64,000 nucleotides of DNA from assembly GCA_024229115.1 (NCBI GenBank), contig JAAEST010000045.1, positions 62,001 through 126,000 on the forward strand. The letters run 5' to 3'. How positions within the stretch are numbered: the first letter of the stretch is position 1; each line of letters starts with the position of its first letter. Under the pieces are notes generated by a model. That model was not told where the DNA came from. It saw only the letters and a list, made by a program, of their open reading frames with translations, and made no database searches. The stretch is from Oligoflexia bacterium (GTDB lineage: Bacteria > Bdellovibrionota > Bacteriovoracia > Bacteriovoracales > Bacteriovoracaceae). Position numbers and translations under genes: made by a program. This document shows, piece by piece, positions 9,410-17,835 of this stretch.

Positions 9410-10546
9410 ATGACTGGAGATATGATTGGATTTATTGCTGCTGGAGGGATTGTACTAGCAGGTATTTTGAACTTCTTTGTTTTCTCATCAACTGAAGAGG
9501 TTACGACAAAGAGTGAACCTAAGATTGAAGTTGATACAAGTGAAACACCAGTTGCGACACCTCAGCCGGCCACACCTCAGCCGGACGCACCGACAATTTC
9601 ATGGGCCCAAAGGTTAACTAAAGGTTTGTCGGCTTCTCGTGAACAAGTTTGGGGAAAACTTGGAAATATATTTTCAGGCTCTGCCCTTAATGATGATCAA
9701 ATTGAAGAAGTAGAAGAACTTCTTTATGGAGCAGATATTGGCCCTAACACAGTAATGGAAATAATGGATGAGCTTCAGGCACAGGCTAAGAAAGAGGGCT
9801 TTGGTGAAGAGGCCTTTAAGGAATTTCTTTATAACTTCTTAAAAAATAAAATGAGTGGTGTTCAAACTACTCTTGATCAAGATCTTTTTAAACATTCTCC
9901 AAGTGAGAGTGGCGAAAAGAAAACAAAAGTAATTATGATCGTTGGTGTGAACGGTGCTGGTAAGACAACTACTATTGGAAAGCTTGCCACTAAGTTAACA
10001 AATCAAGGGGCCAATGTTGTTGTTGGTGCTTGTGATACTTTTAGAGCGGCAGCAGTTGACCAACTTCAAGTTTGGTGTGATCGCGCTGGAGCTACAATGA
10101 TTAGAGCGAAAGAGGGGGCGAATCCAAGTGGAGTTGGTTATGAGGCCCTTCAAAAAGCTCTTTCTATGAAAGCAGACTATTGTCTTCTCGATACAGCGGG
10201 AAGATTACATACAAAAGAAAATTTAATGGATGAGCTGGCCAAGAGTAAGAATGTTCTGGCCAAGCTTGACCAGTCTGCCCCTGATCATGTGCTTCTCGTT
10301 TTAGATGCCATTACAGGGCAGAATGCTTTACGCCAAGCAGAAGAGTTTCATAAAACTCTGGGACTTACCGGACTTATTTTTACTAAGTGCGATGGGTCAT
10401 CAAAAGCAGGGAGTGCGGTAGGAATTGTCGAAAAACTACAAGTTCCAATTACCTATATTGGGGTAGGGGAATCAGTTGAAGATTTGAATGAATTTAGGCT
10501 TGAGGACTACCTTGGTGCACTGCTTGATTATCGCGTAAATGCATAG
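9410..10546 (+). CDS. ftsY: Signal recognition particle receptor FtsY
   Basis: FtsY is the SRP receptor GTPase that docks ribosome-nascent-chain complexes at the inner membrane. The protein (378 aa from ATG 9410, which follows GAGGAAATT) has an N-terminal membrane helix, MIGFIAAGGIVLAGILNF, then a short Pro/Thr-rich linker. The NG domain follows, with P-loop GVNGAGKTTT, DTFRAAAVDQLQ, the G3 motif DTAGRLH and TKCDGSSKAG near the C-terminus. A true membrane helix replaces the long acidic A-domain of E. coli FtsY, as is common outside enterobacteria. A longer frame from 9350 exists but lacks a ribosome site. It heads a co-directional run ftsY-zapA-fau-rny and diverges from epmA across only 72 bp. 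Confidence 0.95.
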   Translation: MTGDMIGFIAAGGIVLAGILNFFVFSSTEEVTTKSEPKIEVDTSETPVATPQPATPQPDAPTISWAQRLTKGLSASREQVWGKLGNIFSGSALNDDQIEEVEELLYGADIGPNTVMEIMDELQAQAKKEGFGEEAFKEFLYNFLKNKMSGVQTTLDQDLFKHSPSESGEKKTKVIMIVGVNGAGKTTTIGKLATKLTNQGANVVVGACDTFRAAAVDQLQVWCDRAGATMIRAKEGANPSGVGYEALQKALSMKADYCLLDTAGRLHTKENLMDELAKSKNVLAKLDQSAPDHVLLVLDAITGQNALRQAEEFHKTLGLTGLIFTKCDGSSKAGSAVGIVEKLQVPITYIGVGESVEDLNEFRLEDYLGALLDYRVNA

Positions 10547-10591
10547 CGGTAATTTTGACTGAAAAGGTATTTAGAGATACCCTTTTAAGAT

Positions 10592-10894
10592 ATGGATATT
10601 AATAAAGAAATCTTAGAATTTGAAGTGTTGGGTCTTAAGCTAAAGCTTCGTAGAAATGAAGCTGAAAAAGTAGATCCAGAAACAGTTGTTAAACTTGTTA
10701 GAGAAAAATCTAATGAGATCATTGATAAGATGCCTTCTTTGAAAAGAGAAGAAATCGCAATTTTACTTTCACTAGAATTAGCAAAAGAAAAACTTGAGCT
10801 AGAAAGAGAATATCGCGATAACGTCGATCATTTACATGCTGTCGCTGGAGATGCCCTTCAATTTATTGAAGAAGTTTCACCAACAACTCTTTAA
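10592..10894 (+). CDS. zapA: Cell division protein ZapA-like
   Basis: A 100-aa protein matching the ZapA plan. An N-terminal beta-rich head (ILEFEVLGLKLKLRRNEAE) precedes a long amphipathic helix (EEIAILLSLELAKEKLELER) that forms the coiled-coil dimer. ZapA binds FtsZ and bundles its filaments at midcell. The gene lies 45 bp after ftsY and 7 bp before the 5-formyltetrahydrofolate cyclo-ligase gene. The zapA-fau pairing is conserved in many proteobacteria, which strengthens the call for a protein whose sequence alone is not strongly diagnostic. Confidence 0.8.
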   Translation: MDINKEILEFEVLGLKLKLRRNEAEKVDPETVVKLVREKSNEIIDKMPSLKREEIAILLSLELAKEKLELEREYRDNVDHLHAVAGDALQFIEEVSPTTL

Positions 10895-10901
10895 ATTTTA
10901 G

Positions 10902-11477
10902 ATGCATAAGCAGGATATACGAAAGGCTCTGAAAGAGAAGTTGCACGCAATTTCTCCTGAGAAGAAAGAGATAAAGCAGCAAAAGATTTTCTCTAGGCTT
11001 TCACCACTTATTCATTCTCTAAATTTTCGATATTTATTATCCAATGAATTTTGTGCGGGCTTATTTGCACCTTTAGCTGATGAAGTTAATTGTGTGGAAT
11101 ACAAAGAGTGGAAAGTAATCTCATTTCCTTCTTTTAGCTCCAACGACTCGATGACTTTTAAGAAATGTTCCTTCGAAGATTTAAAAGAGTCAGATGAATT
11201 TGGCGTCAAGCTACTTTGTCCTCCAAGTGAACTTGAGGATGTAGTGCCAGAACTATTAGTTGTCCCAGGACTAGGGTTTACAAAGAATGGTGAAAGGCTT
11301 GGAAGAGGGAAAGGATTCTACGATAGGTTTTTAGAAAGTTATCAGGGGATCAAGATAGCTCTTGTATTTGAAGAACAGATACTTGAAAAGCTTCCTGTAG
11401 AAGAACACGATGTGAATGTTGATTACGTTGTTAGTGAAAAAGGTGTTTGGAAACAGGGAGAGGCTTTAAAGTTATAA
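10902..11477 (+). CDS. fau: 5-formyltetrahydrofolate cyclo-ligase
   Basis: This enzyme (MTHFS, YgfA/Fau) uses ATP to convert 5-formyl-THF to 5,10-methenyl-THF. The signature GLGFTKNGERLGRGKGFYDR, with its ATP- and folate-binding residues, lies near residues 125-145. The N-terminal helix K-Q-D-I-R-K-A-L-K-E is also typical. The length of 191 aa is normal. The ATG at 10902 has no strong ribosome site, so translation is probably coupled to zapA, 7 bp upstream. In enterobacteria the 6S RNA gene sits between zapA and this gene; here there is no room for it. Confidence 0.9.
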   Translation: MHKQDIRKALKEKLHAISPEKKEIKQQKIFSRLSPLIHSLNFRYLLSNEFCAGLFAPLADEVNCVEYKEWKVISFPSFSSNDSMTFKKCSFEDLKESDEFGVKLLCPPSELEDVVPELLVVPGLGFTKNGERLGRGKGFYDRFLESYQGIKIALVFEEQILEKLPVEEHDVNVDYVVSEKGVWKQGEALKL

Positions 11478-11495
11478 ATATTTAAGGAGAAAAAA

Positions 11496-13055
11496 ATGGA
11501 CATGACAGCGATATTAGCCTCTGTTTTATTTCTCATTCTTGGTGTGATTGCGGGATATGTTGTTAGAAACATGGCCGCTCAAAAAGAAATCAAAGAAAGA
11601 GAAACAAAAGGGGATGAGATCATTAACAAGGCGAAAGAGTCTGCTAATGAGATCAAGTATAAAGCTCGTAAAGAAGCGAAAGAGATTGCAAAAGAAGAAA
11701 GAGAGCAGCACGAAAATGAAATGCGTAAGCGTGAAAAAGATGTGAAGTCTCAAGAAAAAGAAATCACTTCTCGTGAAGCTAAACTTGAAACAAAGATTGA
11801 AGAGAATAAAAAAGAAAGTGATCGTCTAAAGCAAAGAGAAGACGAAGTTAAGCGTGGTCTTGATAGAGTTGAATCTGAAGTAAGCAAATACAAAGAAAGA
11901 CAAAACGAGTTATCAGCGAAGCTAAGTGAAGTTGCTAACATGACTCAAGAGCAAGCGAAGCAAGAGCTTATTAAAAACATGGAAGAAGAAGCTCGTGTTG
12001 ATTTTGCGAAAGTGGCCAGAAGAATTGAAGAAGAAGCCAAAGAAGAAGCGGAAAACAAAGCAAAGAGATTAGTAGGAATTGCTATTCAGAGATTTGCTGG
12101 TGAGTACGTAGCAGAAAAAACAATTAGTACAGTTGATCTTCCTTCAGATGATGTGAAGGGAAGGTTAATCGGTAGAGAAGGTCGTAACATTAGAGCTTTC
12201 GAGCAAATTTGTGGTGTTGACCTTATTATTGACGATACTCCTGAGGTTGTTGTTGTTTCATCTTTCAACGTTATCAGAAGAGAAGTTGCAAGAAGAACAA
12301 TTGATAAGCTGATTCAAGATGGGCGTATTCACCCAGCGAAAATTGAAGAACTTCATGAGAAAGCTAGATCTGAAATGGATAAGCAATTACTTGATCTTGG
12401 TCAGAAAGCTCAAATGGAAATTGGTGTTCACGGTATTCACCCAGAGATTTTAAAACTCGTTGGTGCTCTTAACTGGAGAACGTCTTATACACAAAACCAA
12501 TATCAGCATGCTCTTGAAGCCGCATTTATTTGTGGGGCCATGGCCGCAGAGATGGGACTAAATGTTAAGCAAGCTCGTCGTGCAGGTCTTCTTCATGATA
12601 TTGGAAAAGTTCTTGATGCTTCAGCTGAAGGATCGCACGCAGTTATTGGTGCAGACTTTGCGAAGAAATATGGAGAAGCTCCAGATATCGTTCACGCGAT
12701 TAGAGCTCACCATGATGATGAGAAACCAGAATCAGTTCTTGCTCACTTAGTTGCGGCGGGAGATGCTCTTTCTGGTGCGAGACCAGGTGCTCGTAAGGCG
12801 ATGGTTGAATCTTATGTTTCAAGACTGACAGATATCGAAGAGATCGTTAACTCATTTGATGGTGTTTCAAGATCATTCGCAATTTCTGGTGGTCGAGAAG
12901 TAAGAGTTTTTGTTGAAAATGATAAGGTAAATGATGAAGAAACAGTTCTTCTTTCAAGAGATATTGCAAAGAAAATTGAATCTGAAATGTCTTATCCAGG
13001 AACAATTAAGATTACTGTTGTTCGTGAGACTAAATCAGTAGGTGTTGCGAAATAG
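11496..13055 (+). CDS. rny: Ribonuclease Y
   Basis: RNase Y is a membrane-anchored endoribonuclease that starts mRNA decay in organisms lacking RNase E. The full architecture is present in 519 aa. There is an N-terminal transmembrane helix (ILASVLFLILGVIAGYVV), then a highly charged coiled coil to about residue 200. A KH domain follows with GRLIGREGRNIRAFE near residue 220, and an HD phosphohydrolase domain with LLHDIGK near residue 366 and AIRAHHDDE after it. A strong AAGGAGA site precedes ATG 11496. The gene closes the ftsY cluster and is followed by a good intrinsic terminator. Its presence in a Gram-negative cell fits Bdellovibrionota and other deltaproteobacterial relatives. Confidence 0.96.
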   Translation: MDMTAILASVLFLILGVIAGYVVRNMAAQKEIKERETKGDEIINKAKESANEIKYKARKEAKEIAKEEREQHENEMRKREKDVKSQEKEITSREAKLETKIEENKKESDRLKQREDEVKRGLDRVESEVSKYKERQNELSAKLSEVANMTQEQAKQELIKNMEEEARVDFAKVARRIEEEAKEEAENKAKRLVGIAIQRFAGEYVAEKTISTVDLPSDDVKGRLIGREGRNIRAFEQICGVDLIIDDTPEVVVVSSFNVIRREVARRTIDKLIQDGRIHPAKIEELHEKARSEMDKQLLDLGQKAQMEIGVHGIHPEILKLVGALNWRTSYTQNQYQHALEAAFICGAMAAEMGLNVKQARRAGLLHDIGKVLDASAEGSHAVIGADFAKKYGEAPDIVHAIRAHHDDEKPESVLAHLVAAGDALSGARPGARKAMVESYVSRLTDIEEIVNSFDGVSRSFAISGGREVRVFVENDKVNDEETVLLSRDIAKKIESEMSYPGTIKITVVRETKSVGVAK

Positions 13056-13089
13056 ATTCGAGAACAAAAGATAACAAAATCAGTACATT

Positions 13090-13116
13090 GCCCCTCAAAA
13101 GAGGGGCTTTTTTTTT
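13090..13116 (+). terminator. Rho-independent terminator after rny
   Basis: A 7-bp GC-rich stem GCCCCTC / GAGGGGC with loop AAAA is followed directly by nine T residues. It sits 35 bp after the rny stop codon and is the clearest intrinsic terminator in the window. Confidence 0.92.
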
Positions 13117-13222
13117 GCCAATTCTCTATCAGAACACGTGTCTGTATTAATTTCCCACTTCATTGCTCAGAACACTGAAAAAAGATACAAAGAGGCGATT
13201 TTAATTTTAATAAGAAGGCCTT

Positions 13223-14422
13223 ATGAAATCTAAAAAGTTTTTATCGATTTTAGCAATTGCTGCTGTGATGGCAGGTTGTGCTCCAAAAGATGAGAAAGTT
13301 GAAAACCCATATTTCACATCAGATGCTGATGTTGAGGCTGAGTTTGGAACTCTCTTTCCTGAGAATGATCAATATGACATGGAAGTGGCCTTAACAGCTA
13401 CAGACAAGGTTGCCGAAGCTGCGAGGCTTTTAGAATTTGCCCTCAATTCTGATTTTCAACAAAGACAGTATGAAAAAGAAGTAGAGCGTGATCGTAAAGG
13501 TGAGCGTGCGAAGAGATATGTTCTTTGTCGTAAGATTAAGTCAGCGAAGAAAAATAATGGCGATAAGAAAGTATTTATTGATTGGGATGGGTGTAAAGAC
13601 ACTATTTCTTCAGAAAGAGTGATTACAGAAGTTCGTGGGCAAGAGTCTTTTGAAATTGAATATAAAGAACTTGAAGGTGGTAAGAAAGTTGTATCTTATG
13701 TAGAAGGGCAAACAACACCTGGTTTTAATATGAGACTTTCTAAGAAGAAAGGGAAGAGAACTGACCGTGGTTATAGAGGGGATCTAAGAGAAGATAGAAA
13801 TGTGATGTATCGTTTAGTTGACGAGGAAAAGAGAATTTATCAATTCACTTACAGAGCACTAACAAGTCACGATATCCAATCTAGCCCAGTAAGATATAAG
13901 GGTTATACTGATGGTGGAGAAATTCAGGCCATTGCTGAAGGTCAGTTTCAAGTAAAGGAATTAGGAAGTGGTGAGCTTGTTGTTTCTAAGTATATCCAAC
14001 AAAGAAATGATTCAGTTTCACTTACGATTAAGTCTACAAGACATGATATTGAAGAAAAGATTAAGCCTAAATTCTATATCTTAATCTCGAATGTAAATCT
14101 TAAAGATAAAGAATCTCTTTTTAATCAGCCAGGAAGAACATCAACTGTGCAAGTTCAAACAGGAACGAATGATGATGGAACTCCGACTTATGAAGAAAAG
14201 AAAGTGAAATTCTGTGGACAATTTAGAAGTAATTTTAAACTTTCAAATATGTGGTTAACAGGAATGCCAAGAACGATGAATAATAGAAGTCGTGGGGAAT
14301 TAAACTTCGCTGAAGGGGATATTTCTGTTGCTGTTGAAAAGAAAAGATCTTTAAGAAGAGCTTGTATGAGAAGAACTGGGATTGCACCACTTCTTAATAG
14401 AGATAAGTTCTATTTCAGATAA
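13223..14422 (+). CDS. Lipoprotein of unknown function
   Basis: A 399-aa exported protein with a lipoprotein signal (MKSKKFLSILAIAAVMAGCA; lipobox MAGC). The mature part is very rich in Lys, Arg and Glu with an alternating beta-like pattern. A few Cys residues (YVLCRK, DGCKD, VKFCGQ, RRACMRR) could form disulfides. No known family is recognised. An AGAAGG ribosome site precedes ATG 13223, and the gene begins a run of three small exported-protein genes (13223-15677) after the rny terminator. The high charge and exported state suggest an envelope-associated role, but nothing more specific is supported. Confidence 0.75.
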   Translation: MKSKKFLSILAIAAVMAGCAPKDEKVENPYFTSDADVEAEFGTLFPENDQYDMEVALTATDKVAEAARLLEFALNSDFQQRQYEKEVERDRKGERAKRYVLCRKIKSAKKNNGDKKVFIDWDGCKDTISSERVITEVRGQESFEIEYKELEGGKKVVSYVEGQTTPGFNMRLSKKKGKRTDRGYRGDLREDRNVMYRLVDEEKRIYQFTYRALTSHDIQSSPVRYKGYTDGGEIQAIAEGQFQVKELGSGELVVSKYIQQRNDSVSLTIKSTRHDIEEKIKPKFYILISNVNLKDKESLFNQPGRTSTVQVQTGTNDDGTPTYEEKKVKFCGQFRSNFKLSNMWLTGMPRTMNNRSRGELNFAEGDISVAVEKKRSLRRACMRRTGIAPLLNRDKFYFR

Positions 14423-14447
14423 TTGATAAAATTTGCGGGAGTTGTTT

Positions 14448-14798
14448 TTGAAGAAGTTGTTATTAGTTTTATCAGTCTTTATATCGTCGAATCTTCTAGC
14501 GGGATCATTTAGCTGTAGTGTTTATACAAACTACGCTAAGACTAAGGACTTAGTTCAAGTTACTTTTGCTCATGAAGATCCAGAAGAAGAGTATGAAGAA
14601 TATGAACTCGTAGTTGATTCAAATATTTATGCCTTTGTGGGATACCTACCTTATCAAGATGGTTTATTCTTAAGTCTTGATGATAAAGAATCTGGAGTTT
14701 CAGTTGAAGCTGACTTCGATCAAGATTCAGATGAAAATGCCAATATTACAATGAATAAAAATGGTAGAAGGTATACACTCGCTTGTTCTAAGAATTAG
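14448..14798 (+). CDS. Small exported protein of unknown function
   Basis: The preferred start is TTG 14448, giving 116 aa that begin with a clean signal peptide, MKKLLLVLSVFISSNLLAG. GGGAG lies 6 bp upstream. An earlier in-frame TTG (14433) would place the ribosome site inside the gene. The mature protein is acidic, beta-rich (FSCSVYTNYAKTKDLVQVTF) and has two Cys, one near each end, that could pair. No family is recognised. It lies 25 bp after the preceding lipoprotein gene and is probably co-transcribed with it. Confidence 0.65.
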   Translation: MKKLLLVLSVFISSNLLAGSFSCSVYTNYAKTKDLVQVTFAHEDPEEEYEEYELVVDSNIYAFVGYLPYQDGLFLSLDDKESGVSVEADFDQDSDENANITMNKNGRRYTLACSKN

Positions 14799-14813
14799 TG
14801 TCAATCTGACACT
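14797..14813. repeat. Inverted repeat at gene end
   Basis: AGTGTCA (14797-14803) and TGACACT (14807-14813) surround a 3-nt loop at the stop codon of the small exported protein. No T-run follows, so it could be a weak terminator or a protein site. Confidence 0.35.
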
Positions 14814-14859
14814 GACCTTTTGACTCCAGTAACTCTTTGCTTTTATTGTCGTTCGCGTT

Positions 14860-14886
14860 AAGAGTTTGTAATTTTTACAAACTCTT
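14860..14886. repeat. 11-bp perfect inverted repeat, possible terminator or operator
   Basis: AAGAGTTTGTA (14860-14870) and TACAAACTCTT (14876-14886) pair perfectly around ATTTT and are followed by TT. The stem is AT-rich. It lies 54 bp before the next lipoprotein gene, so it may end the upstream transcript or be a binding site for a dimeric regulator. Confidence 0.45.
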
Positions 14887-14939
14887 TTGGCACATCATTT
14901 GCTCAAGACTCTTTTAAAAAACCTACACGGGAGAGAGAA

Positions 14940-15677
14940 ATGGGTAAATTCACATTCATGGCAATGGCCATGATCACACTTGCATCATGTAAATCAATGA
15001 AGGGAAACTTATCAATTAGTGATGATGCTTCTTTTAAAAGAAAAACTATTTTTGGGAATGAGAAAACAATCAAAGTTCCAGCTGGTAATTATCAAGCGAA
15101 GTTAAAGATTGCCGGTAAAGATTCTTTAAAACTAAAGCTGAAGAATAATGACAAGTCATTCAAAACGATTAAATTTTCAGCAGAAGAAGAGATTAAAATT
15201 CCAGCTTATGAAGGTGAGGTCACGATCAAAGTTGATCAAATGGGAACAAACTATGATCTTGATGTGAAAGTTGCTACCGATACAAGCTCATCAACTTATA
15301 ACACAACAGAGTCATGTATCTCAGGCTATCGTTCTGAAGAGGTTTGTCGTTATATCCCTCGTAGAACTGTTTGTAAGGGAAATAAGGACGTTGTGAGAGA
15401 TCGTAGAGATGTGAACTGGGATGCTCGTCGTGATCGTCAAAACGACAGAGATGACGATAATGATACAACAGTTTGCTATGAAGAAGGTGGTTACACTTCT
15501 TGTTCAATTGAATCAGTGCCTATCTATGGTTCACAGTCTGTGACATATGCACTTGAAACGACAACTAGAAATGTAAGAGCTGCACTTAAACTAGAAGGCA
15601 AAAAGATAATCGCTAAGTTTGCTCATTCGGATACTGATACAGACAAGACGAGATTATCGTCAGGCGTGTGTTACTAG
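14940..15677 (+). CDS. Lipoprotein with Asp/Arg-rich segment, unknown function
   Basis: A 245-aa protein with a short lipoprotein signal (MAMAMITLASC). The first half is beta-rich and strongly periodic in Lys (KLKIAGKDSLKLKLKNND), like a small carbohydrate- or ligand-binding sandwich. The second half has several Cys and a charged stretch (DARRDRQNDRDDDND) before a Cys-containing tail ending SGVCY. GGGAGAG precedes ATG 14940. No family is recognised. It ends in a convergent arrangement with the phosphodiesterase-like gene, with a shared hairpin between them. Confidence 0.75.
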   Translation: MGKFTFMAMAMITLASCKSMKGNLSISDDASFKRKTIFGNEKTIKVPAGNYQAKLKIAGKDSLKLKLKNNDKSFKTIKFSAEEEIKIPAYEGEVTIKVDQMGTNYDLDVKVATDTSSSTYNTTESCISGYRSEEVCRYIPRRTVCKGNKDVVRDRRDVNWDARRDRQNDRDDDNDTTVCYEEGGYTSCSIESVPIYGSQSVTYALETTTRNVRAALKLEGKKIIAKFAHSDTDTDKTRLSSGVCY

Positions 15678-15691
15678 AAACATAGTAAATT

Positions 15692-15714
15692 CTAAGGGCC
15701 TATTGGGCCCTTAG
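15692..15714. terminator. Bidirectional hairpin between convergent genes
   Basis: CTAAGGGCC (15692-15700) and GGCCCTTAG (15706-15714) form a 9-bp stem with loop TATTG. It overlaps the stop codon of the minus-strand gene and follows the plus-strand gene by 15 bp. The short T-rich flanks make termination in either direction plausible but not certain. Confidence 0.55.
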
Positions 15715-16764
15715 TCTTAAATTTGCAGCAATTGGAAGGTGATCAGAAACACCTTCTACACTTGATCCCGAACCAAATCTAGCAGGGGCAAAGTTATTTG
15801 ATCTAAGCTGATATTTACTATTGTTAGGAGTTCTTACTGATGCAGGAACAACTTCGTAAGTAGCAGATTTATTTGTTAAGTTCTTACTGAAAAAAATCAT
15901 ATCAAGAAAAGACCATTTCCCTCTGTAGTTATGAGTTCCATCACAACTTTTACAACCGATATTATGAGAAACGACGAAGTCATTAAGAAGAGTTTCCTCT
16001 AATAACTTCTCTCTTACATTTTCAAGCTTAGTAATATTGAAGTCACCAGCAGCGACAATCATACGATCATTAGGAAGCTTTGAAATAGCTTTTTTAAGAG
16101 TCCCTAACACCTGTCTACGGGCTTCACTAGGAGATCTTTGTGAAGGTAAGTGAAGGCTAAAGGCTGTGAGTAAATCGCCATTAGGTAGCTTAAATGTGGC
16201 CTCAAGAATACCTCTGGTTGGAGAGTGAGAGCTCTTAACTTTTCCTCTCGATACAAATTTTGTTGTATGAATCTTTGGTTTACCTGCGAGAGGGAATTTA
16301 CTAATAAAAGCAGTGTCGATCCCTCTTCTATCAGGCCCTTCAATAAGGACAGATTTGTACTTATAGCCATGCTTAGCAAGATAGCCTTTTCTTAGCATTT
16401 CAAGAACTTTAATATTCTCTACTTCCTGAAGGAAAATAATATGTGGGTGGATATCTTCTTGAAGAATAACGTCAGCAAGTCTGGCCATCTTACGCTTCAA
16501 AATCTTTGGACTCCAGTCATTATAGAGACACTCATCACGCCATCTCTTTACTTTGATCCCTTCACATTCAGCTCTATGAGCGAGGCCTTTTTTATCTTTC
16601 AAAGGGAGGTAACTCAGGTCATTTTTACCTTTGTCATGAGAGGTATCAAAGAGATTTTCTACGTTGTAACTGAAGAGAACAACGTCATTTTTTTCGGTCT
16701 TAAATTGGCCTGTACTACAAGATACCAATAGGATAGCAAGGACACATGTCTGTAAAAACTTCAT
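15700..16764 (-). CDS. Endonuclease/exonuclease/phosphatase-family lipoprotein
   Basis: A 354-aa exported member of the EEP superfamily (DNase I / sphingomyelinase / inositol-phosphatase fold). The start is ATG 16764 after AGAGAGGAAAAG; the signal MKFLQTCVLAILLVSC has a lipobox. EEP motifs appear in order: LFSYNVENLFD with the metal-site Asn, FLQEVEN with the metal-binding Glu, FSLHLPSQ, VAAGDFNI with catalytic Asp and Asn, FLDMIFFS, and GVSDHLPI with the terminal Asp-His. The active site therefore looks intact. Substrate (nucleic acid or phospholipid) cannot be read from sequence. A second exported EEP enzyme lies at 41263. Confidence 0.85.
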   Translation of the reverse strand: MKFLQTCVLAILLVSCSTGQFKTEKNDVVLFSYNVENLFDTSHDKGKNDLSYLPLKDKKGLAHRAECEGIKVKRWRDECLYNDWSPKILKRKMARLADVILQEDIHPHIIFLQEVENIKVLEMLRKGYLAKHGYKYKSVLIEGPDRRGIDTAFISKFPLAGKPKIHTTKFVSRGKVKSSHSPTRGILEATFKLPNGDLLTAFSLHLPSQRSPSEARRQVLGTLKKAISKLPNDRMIVAAGDFNITKLENVREKLLEETLLNDFVVSHNIGCKSCDGTHNYRGKWSFLDMIFFSKNLTNKSATYEVVPASVRTPNNSKYQLRSNNFAPARFGSGSSVEGVSDHLPIAANLRLRAQ

Positions 16765-16870
16765 CTTTTCCTCTCTTATGTTGAGATCAATTCTAATATC
16801 AACTAACATCCAACGGAATTGATCAATAGTAAAGACCAGATTGTCTTTATTTTACATTTAAGGTGAACTC

Positions 16871-17776
16871 ATGAGAGCTCTAAAAATTTCTTTTTTAACA
16901 TTTCTTTTAAGTGCGAGCTCGTTTGCTGCCACATCACTTTATGATCGTAATAATAATGATCGTGGAGGTTGGAGCCCTTGGAAAGTGAGTTACTTTAACC
17001 TTGCTAGTCGTCCAATGGAAAACCCTGATGAAGGACGTGCTCAAATTTTTACTTATAACTATTTCAGTATCGATTATAAATTAAGTGGTGGGAAGAAGTA
17101 CTCTATTCGTCCCGTTTTCTTCTATGAAACTTCTGGTTTTGATGACTATGGAGCTTATCAAAAACCTAAGGCTGAAATTGGTGATATCTATGTTCAATAT
17201 GTAGATTATGATCTTGCTTATCTTCCAGGTGACGTGAGTCTTTCTGGACAGTTTAGATTTCACCTACCAACAAGTAAGCAATCGAAAAAAGTAAATCAAA
17301 TTGCTATGGTTGAAGGTGTTTTTACTTTCGAAAAGCTTTTAGCAAAAATGTGGTCAATCAATTATGAGATTAGACCTAAATATTATATCCATTCTCAAAC
17401 AAGTTACCTTAATGAATTTACTTACACTCGTGGTTCTAGAGCTGGTCAACAAGGCGGTTCTGTATCTCAAAATAAAGAGTATAAGTTAGAGCATGGGGTA
17501 GAAATCGAAAGAAAATTTAATAAGCTTTTTGGGATGGCCCTCTCTGTTGGGATGGAACATCAAGGTTGGCACGCTTCTGAAGTTAATGGGCGTCCAGAAG
17601 CAAGACATACTGATGATTTAAATGTTGCGATCGCTGGTGTTTTTGATGTTTCTTATAGAGCCAACTTCATTCTTTCTGTAGAGCACTCAGCTCCAGTTCA
17701 TAACGCTAGAAGAAACTACAAGTTAGGTAGAGGCGATGAAATGGGTGTTAGTCTTCTAACTTTCGTAAGATTCTAA
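16871..17776 (+). CDS. Outer-membrane beta-barrel protein
   Basis: A 301-aa protein with a cleavable signal (ISFLTFLLSASSFAA) and then alternating hydrophobic-polar strands rich in aromatic residues. It ends LLTFVRF, the C-terminal aromatic signature used by the BAM complex. Repeated patterns such as YNYFSIDYKLSGGKKYSIRP fit antiparallel barrel strands with short turns; perhaps 10-12 strands could form. No named family is recognised, so substrate or transport role is unknown. AAGGTGA precedes ATG 16871. It diverges from the EEP lipoprotein gene across about 106 bp. Confidence 0.8.
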   Translation: MRALKISFLTFLLSASSFAATSLYDRNNNDRGGWSPWKVSYFNLASRPMENPDEGRAQIFTYNYFSIDYKLSGGKKYSIRPVFFYETSGFDDYGAYQKPKAEIGDIYVQYVDYDLAYLPGDVSLSGQFRFHLPTSKQSKKVNQIAMVEGVFTFEKLLAKMWSINYEIRPKYYIHSQTSYLNEFTYTRGSRAGQQGGSVSQNKEYKLEHGVEIERKFNKLFGMALSVGMEHQGWHASEVNGRPEARHTDDLNVAIAGVFDVSYRANFILSVEHSAPVHNARRNYKLGRGDEMGVSLLTFVRF

Positions 17777-17835
17777 AATATTCTAAATACTTTTCATAAT
17801 TACTCTTTCTTGTCACAATATGATTGGAGGCAAGA

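Noticed and set aside
10894-10902. 6S RNA between zapA and fau
   Set aside because: Only 7 bp separate the genes, so the RNA cannot be here.
11548-12750. Lys-rich and other short frames inside rny (11548-11745, 12562-12750) and antisense frames
   Set aside because: They are shifted readings of the RNase Y coiled coil and HD domain with no independent support.
16831-16848. AAAGAC-CAGATT-GTCTTT as a terminator
   Set aside because: It lies between two divergent genes, where no transcript ends; a 6-bp AT-rich stem is also common by chance.
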